Assembly: GCA_903912365.1 (NCBI GenBank) | Contig: CAIWGV010000038.1 | Coordinates: 1-56,852, forward strand | Source of the DNA: an uncultured Alphaproteobacteria bacterium | Lineage (GTDB): Bacteria; Pseudomonadota; Alphaproteobacteria; UBA7879; UBA5542 | Direction of reading: 5' to 3' | DNA length: 56,852 nt | Part shown: in pieces, positions 54,935 to 56,852 of the stretch | How positions within the stretch are numbered: the first letter of the stretch is position 1 | How the letters are laid out: each line of letters starts with the position of its first letter | Position numbers and translations under genes: made by a program | The notes under the pieces: model-generated | What the model saw: the letters and a program-made list of their open reading frames with translations, nothing else | Told to the model about the DNA's origin: nothing | Database searches by the model: none

Positions 54935-54952
54935 TCTAAGGACCTTTTTTTT
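54935..54952 (+). terminator. Terminator after 5S, formed with its own 5' flank
   Basis: TCTAAGGACC is the complement of GGTCCTTAGA at 54805-54814, so the arms embrace the whole 5S and are followed by TTTTTTTT. The same stem may serve as the 5S processing site and part of the terminator. Confidence 0.75.
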
Positions 54953-55195
54953 GAGCCATTGACTTCGTTAGTTCGTCGATCATGTAGGTTCACTACATGT
55001 CGCTCCTCCTGCCTCGTTCTGGCTCAAAAAACCTTCTGAACTAAGTTACTGTGTTGCTGTAGTGCTCCGTCGCTCCTGGCTCCTAGCCTGAGCGCAAAAA
55101 AACCTCCGGAACTAATTTGCATCGTCACTTCGTTGTTTATGGAGGTCTGCTACATTTCACTCCTCGTTCCTACTTCTGACTCAAAACCGTTTATC
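54953..55195 (+). repeat. Cluster of family 2 repeat copies after the rRNA unit
   Basis: First copy (about 54945-55031) runs TTTTTTGAGCCATTGACTT to CTCGTTCTGGCTCAAAAAAC; its ends are inverted repeats (TTTTTTGAGCCA/TGGCTCAAAAAA). A second, degraded copy follows from about 55040 (CTGTAGTGCTCCGTCGC, then CCTGAGCGCAAAAAAAC), and a third to about 55190 ends TTCTGACTCAAAACCG. No coding sequence. Confidence 0.7.
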
Positions 55196-55480
55196 TAACA
55201 TGCTGATGCGTCCTTACATGGAGGCTCGTGTAATTCTACTACACGTCATCTCTCGTTTAAGTCAAGCTGGATCCCCACAGAAATTGTTCCAATTTCTTCG
55301 GGATGACATCGGCCTTTGGCCTTGTCAGTTCTGATTCAAAAAACTTCCTGAGCTCATTTACGTCGTAATTTCCCCCATTTCGTCCTCCTGAGCCCCAAAG
55401 GGGCATGAGGACCCAGCTTCTTTAAAAAAGCGGGTTCCTGACGTCAGACCTTCGGTCTTCCTCAGGATGACGTCTAGGAG
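55196..55480 (+). repeat. Mixed repeat region, families 1 and 2
   Basis: Contains hairpin TCCTGAGCCCCAAAGGGGCATGAGGA-type sequence near 55385-55410 and GCGGGTTCCTGACGTCAGACC-TTC-GGTCTTCCTCAGGATGACG near 55430-55472, the latter shared with 2945-2993. The remaining 100 bases to the next gene are AT-rich. Confidence 0.6.
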
Positions 55481-55582
55481 AGCCCAACGGGTTTTTTGAA
55501 ATTTGCTTCCTCTTCTTGAAATTAGCCATCAGCAGACCTATATAATCTTTACTCCTCATGGGAAGAAAAAAAGGATAATAGA

Positions 55583-56614
55583 ATGCTGAAAGAAATTTTG
55601 AGAACGTTAATCTTATTTTGCCTTGTGCAAAATGGATTTTCTGCGGCCGTGGAGGATCTAGAGAAGGTCCCCTATAATCTTTTGGGCATAAAGCCTTATG
55701 ATGGTAAATCCCAAAAGAAATTTGAGCGGGAAGCAGGAATTGAAAATCGCTTTCTCGCCTCTTTTAAAACACCCAAAAAAGAACTTTGCTATGTGGGGGT
55801 GTCCCATGAAAATTCTCTGGAAGGAGATACGTTCCACCTGGTCAAAACTACATTTGATGCCTTTGAGCCAGAGATTTTGATCCTAGAGGGATTTTCCTAC
55901 ACCTATGGCCGCAATCCCTGGTTTATTCTAGATCGAATAAAAGAAATGACGGAGAGCACCCCCCATTGGCCAGGAGGAGAACCCAATTTTGCAGCTTTTC
56001 TTGCACAGAGAAAAGGAATCCCTTTTGTGGGAGCGGAACCTACCGATAAGGAAATCTGTGAGCAACTTATGGCCAAAGGATATTTAAATACAGATGTGGC
56101 ATTCTTCTATTTTCTTCGTCAAACGGGAGAATACTACAGATCCAAAGAGCTTTTGTCTGAGGAGCAGCTTCCCGTCTTATTTAAGAGAGATATGGGGGTG
56201 TATCAATTCCACTTCTTTTTGCAGAAAGTCCCCAGCTATGAAGACTACCAAAGCTGGCTTCGCCAGCACTGTCACAGAAATATTTGCTTTAAAAATATTG
56301 ACCAGCTCTCTGGTGAGCTGACGGCTCCAAAACTCGATGGTAAACTATTTACACATCAGATCTCTAACGAGATCAATGCCATCAGAGATGCGTATATTTT
56401 AAAGGTTGAACTGAATATTGCGCGAGAGTTCAGTAAAATTATGATTGTTTATGGGGGAGCCCATTATTATTCCCAAGAGGAGATTCTGAAAAGATACTTT
56501 GGAGAACCCACCTATAGGAGATCTAGGACGTCTCGTCGGTTCTTTGGAAAAAAGGCCCCGACCGCTGCACAATTCTTTAAAACTTACCCCAAAACAAAAA
56601 TCTCTTTGGTATAG
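55583..56614 (+). CDS. Exported TraB/GumN-like protein (tentative)
   Basis: 343 residues. Signal peptide (LRTLILFCLVQNGFSAA). The mature part recalls the TraB/GumN/EreA-like superfamily: CYVGVSHENSLEGD (metal-binding-type His), PEILILEGFSY (Glu) about 35 residues later, an internal helical stretch, NEINAIRDAYILKVE (Arg) and KIMIVYGGAHYYSQEEILK (GxxH, near the C-terminus). Similar proteins are putative metal-dependent hydrolases; some act on signalling proteins in animals. A basic tail follows (RRSRTSRRFFGKK). The assignment rests on motif order only. AGGATAA lies before the start. Confidence 0.6.
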   Translation: MLKEILRTLILFCLVQNGFSAAVEDLEKVPYNLLGIKPYDGKSQKKFEREAGIENRFLASFKTPKKELCYVGVSHENSLEGDTFHLVKTTFDAFEPEILILEGFSYTYGRNPWFILDRIKEMTESTPHWPGGEPNFAAFLAQRKGIPFVGAEPTDKEICEQLMAKGYLNTDVAFFYFLRQTGEYYRSKELLSEEQLPVLFKRDMGVYQFHFFLQKVPSYEDYQSWLRQHCHRNICFKNIDQLSGELTAPKLDGKLFTHQISNEINAIRDAYILKVELNIAREFSKIMIVYGGAHYYSQEEILKRYFGEPTYRRSRTSRRFFGKKAPTAAQFFKTYPKTKISLV

Positions 56615-56852
56615 TTTTATAGAGAGGAAGCGGTTGCTCCCACATGGCCCCAAGAGCCCTTCTCGGGGGACTGTCGATGGCTGTTTTGTTAGATGTTTGG
56701 TGGGATTTGAGATGACCGGAGGATCAAAACCCATGTAAAAGTTCAGATAGATGTGAGACTGAGCGAGGGGGATAAGCGGAGCCATAAATAGCGAAGCGAG
56801 ATCCCCCTTGCGAATAAAAAAAAAGACCTTCAGGATATGTTTGTTGAAACCA
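56615..56852. other. Gene-free end of the window with one stem-loop
   Basis: GCGAGGGGGAT (56762-56772) and ATCCCCCTTGC (56801-56811) form an 11-bp stem with one wobble, then an A run. I found no tRNA, conserved RNA or convincing ORF; the frames present have no recognisable motifs. Confidence 0.45.

Noticed and set aside
56615-56852. Structured RNA (RNase P, tmRNA or SRP RNA) at the end of the window
   Set aside because: Only one stem was visible and none of the conserved core sequences of these RNAs occur.

Overview
The window looks like chromosome from a host-associated alphaproteobacterium, most plausibly a Holosporales- or Rickettsiales-like intracellular symbiont of a protist or other eukaryote. 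This is inferred from four things: dnaQ divergent from secB (a common alphaproteobacterial arrangement), a 23S-5S rRNA unit with no 16S gene before it, a secreted F-box/leucine-rich-repeat protein, and a large number of signal-peptide-bearing proteins of unknown function. No species can be named from sequence alone.

Layout. 1-11.2 kb is mostly housekeeping: a partial dnaQ with a signal-peptide-like N-terminus, secB, an ABC exporter, a minus-strand dut-mutS-transporter-methyltransferase operon, a Fic protein fused to a MerR-type DNA-binding domain with a 33-bp palindrome at its 5' end, an exported unknown and ubiE. 11.2-13.4 kb is accessory: debris that includes a copied piece of nagZ, the F-box/LRR gene and a HigBA-type toxin-antitoxin pair. 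13.5-16.9 kb is truB-rpsO-pnp. 17-24 kb holds decayed genes (an ImmA/IrrE peptidase, a shortened receiver paralogue), a nitronate monooxygenase-like enzyme, two acidic serine-rich exported proteins, pal, and an XRE-receiver fusion whose phospho-acceptor Asp is missing. 24-33.3 kb carries ygfZ, a GT9 glycosyltransferase, plsY, exported proteins, nagZ, rpoH, a lipoprotein and yceD, with a repeat-rich gap at 32.1-32.8 kb.

Two tRNA genes (Ser-UGA and Glu-CUC) precede a type VI secretion locus (33.8-43.4 kb) in the order tssB, tssC, hcp-like, hcp-like, tssE, [AbrB/PIN toxin-antitoxin], tssF, tssG, vgrG. The baseplate, sheath, tube and spike are present; the membrane complex (TssJLM), TssK, TssA and ClpV are not in this window. 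An AbiE-type toxin-antitoxin pair sits 3 bp past vgrG, followed by a 922-residue exported protein built of helical repeats. A MORN-repeat gene, nfeD-like and xseB genes and two exported unknowns lead to the 23S-5S unit (51.7-54.95 kb), which has its own promoter and terminator. The window ends with repeat clusters and an exported protein resembling the TraB/GumN family.

How it fits together. Housekeeping operons are interleaved with likely host-interaction genes (T6SS, F-box/LRR, repeat protein, Fic), three toxin-antitoxin pairs, and at least two families of short interspersed hairpin repeats that fill most gaps over 150 bp and lie next to most of the broken genes. Functions are inferred from motifs read by eye; no database search was possible.
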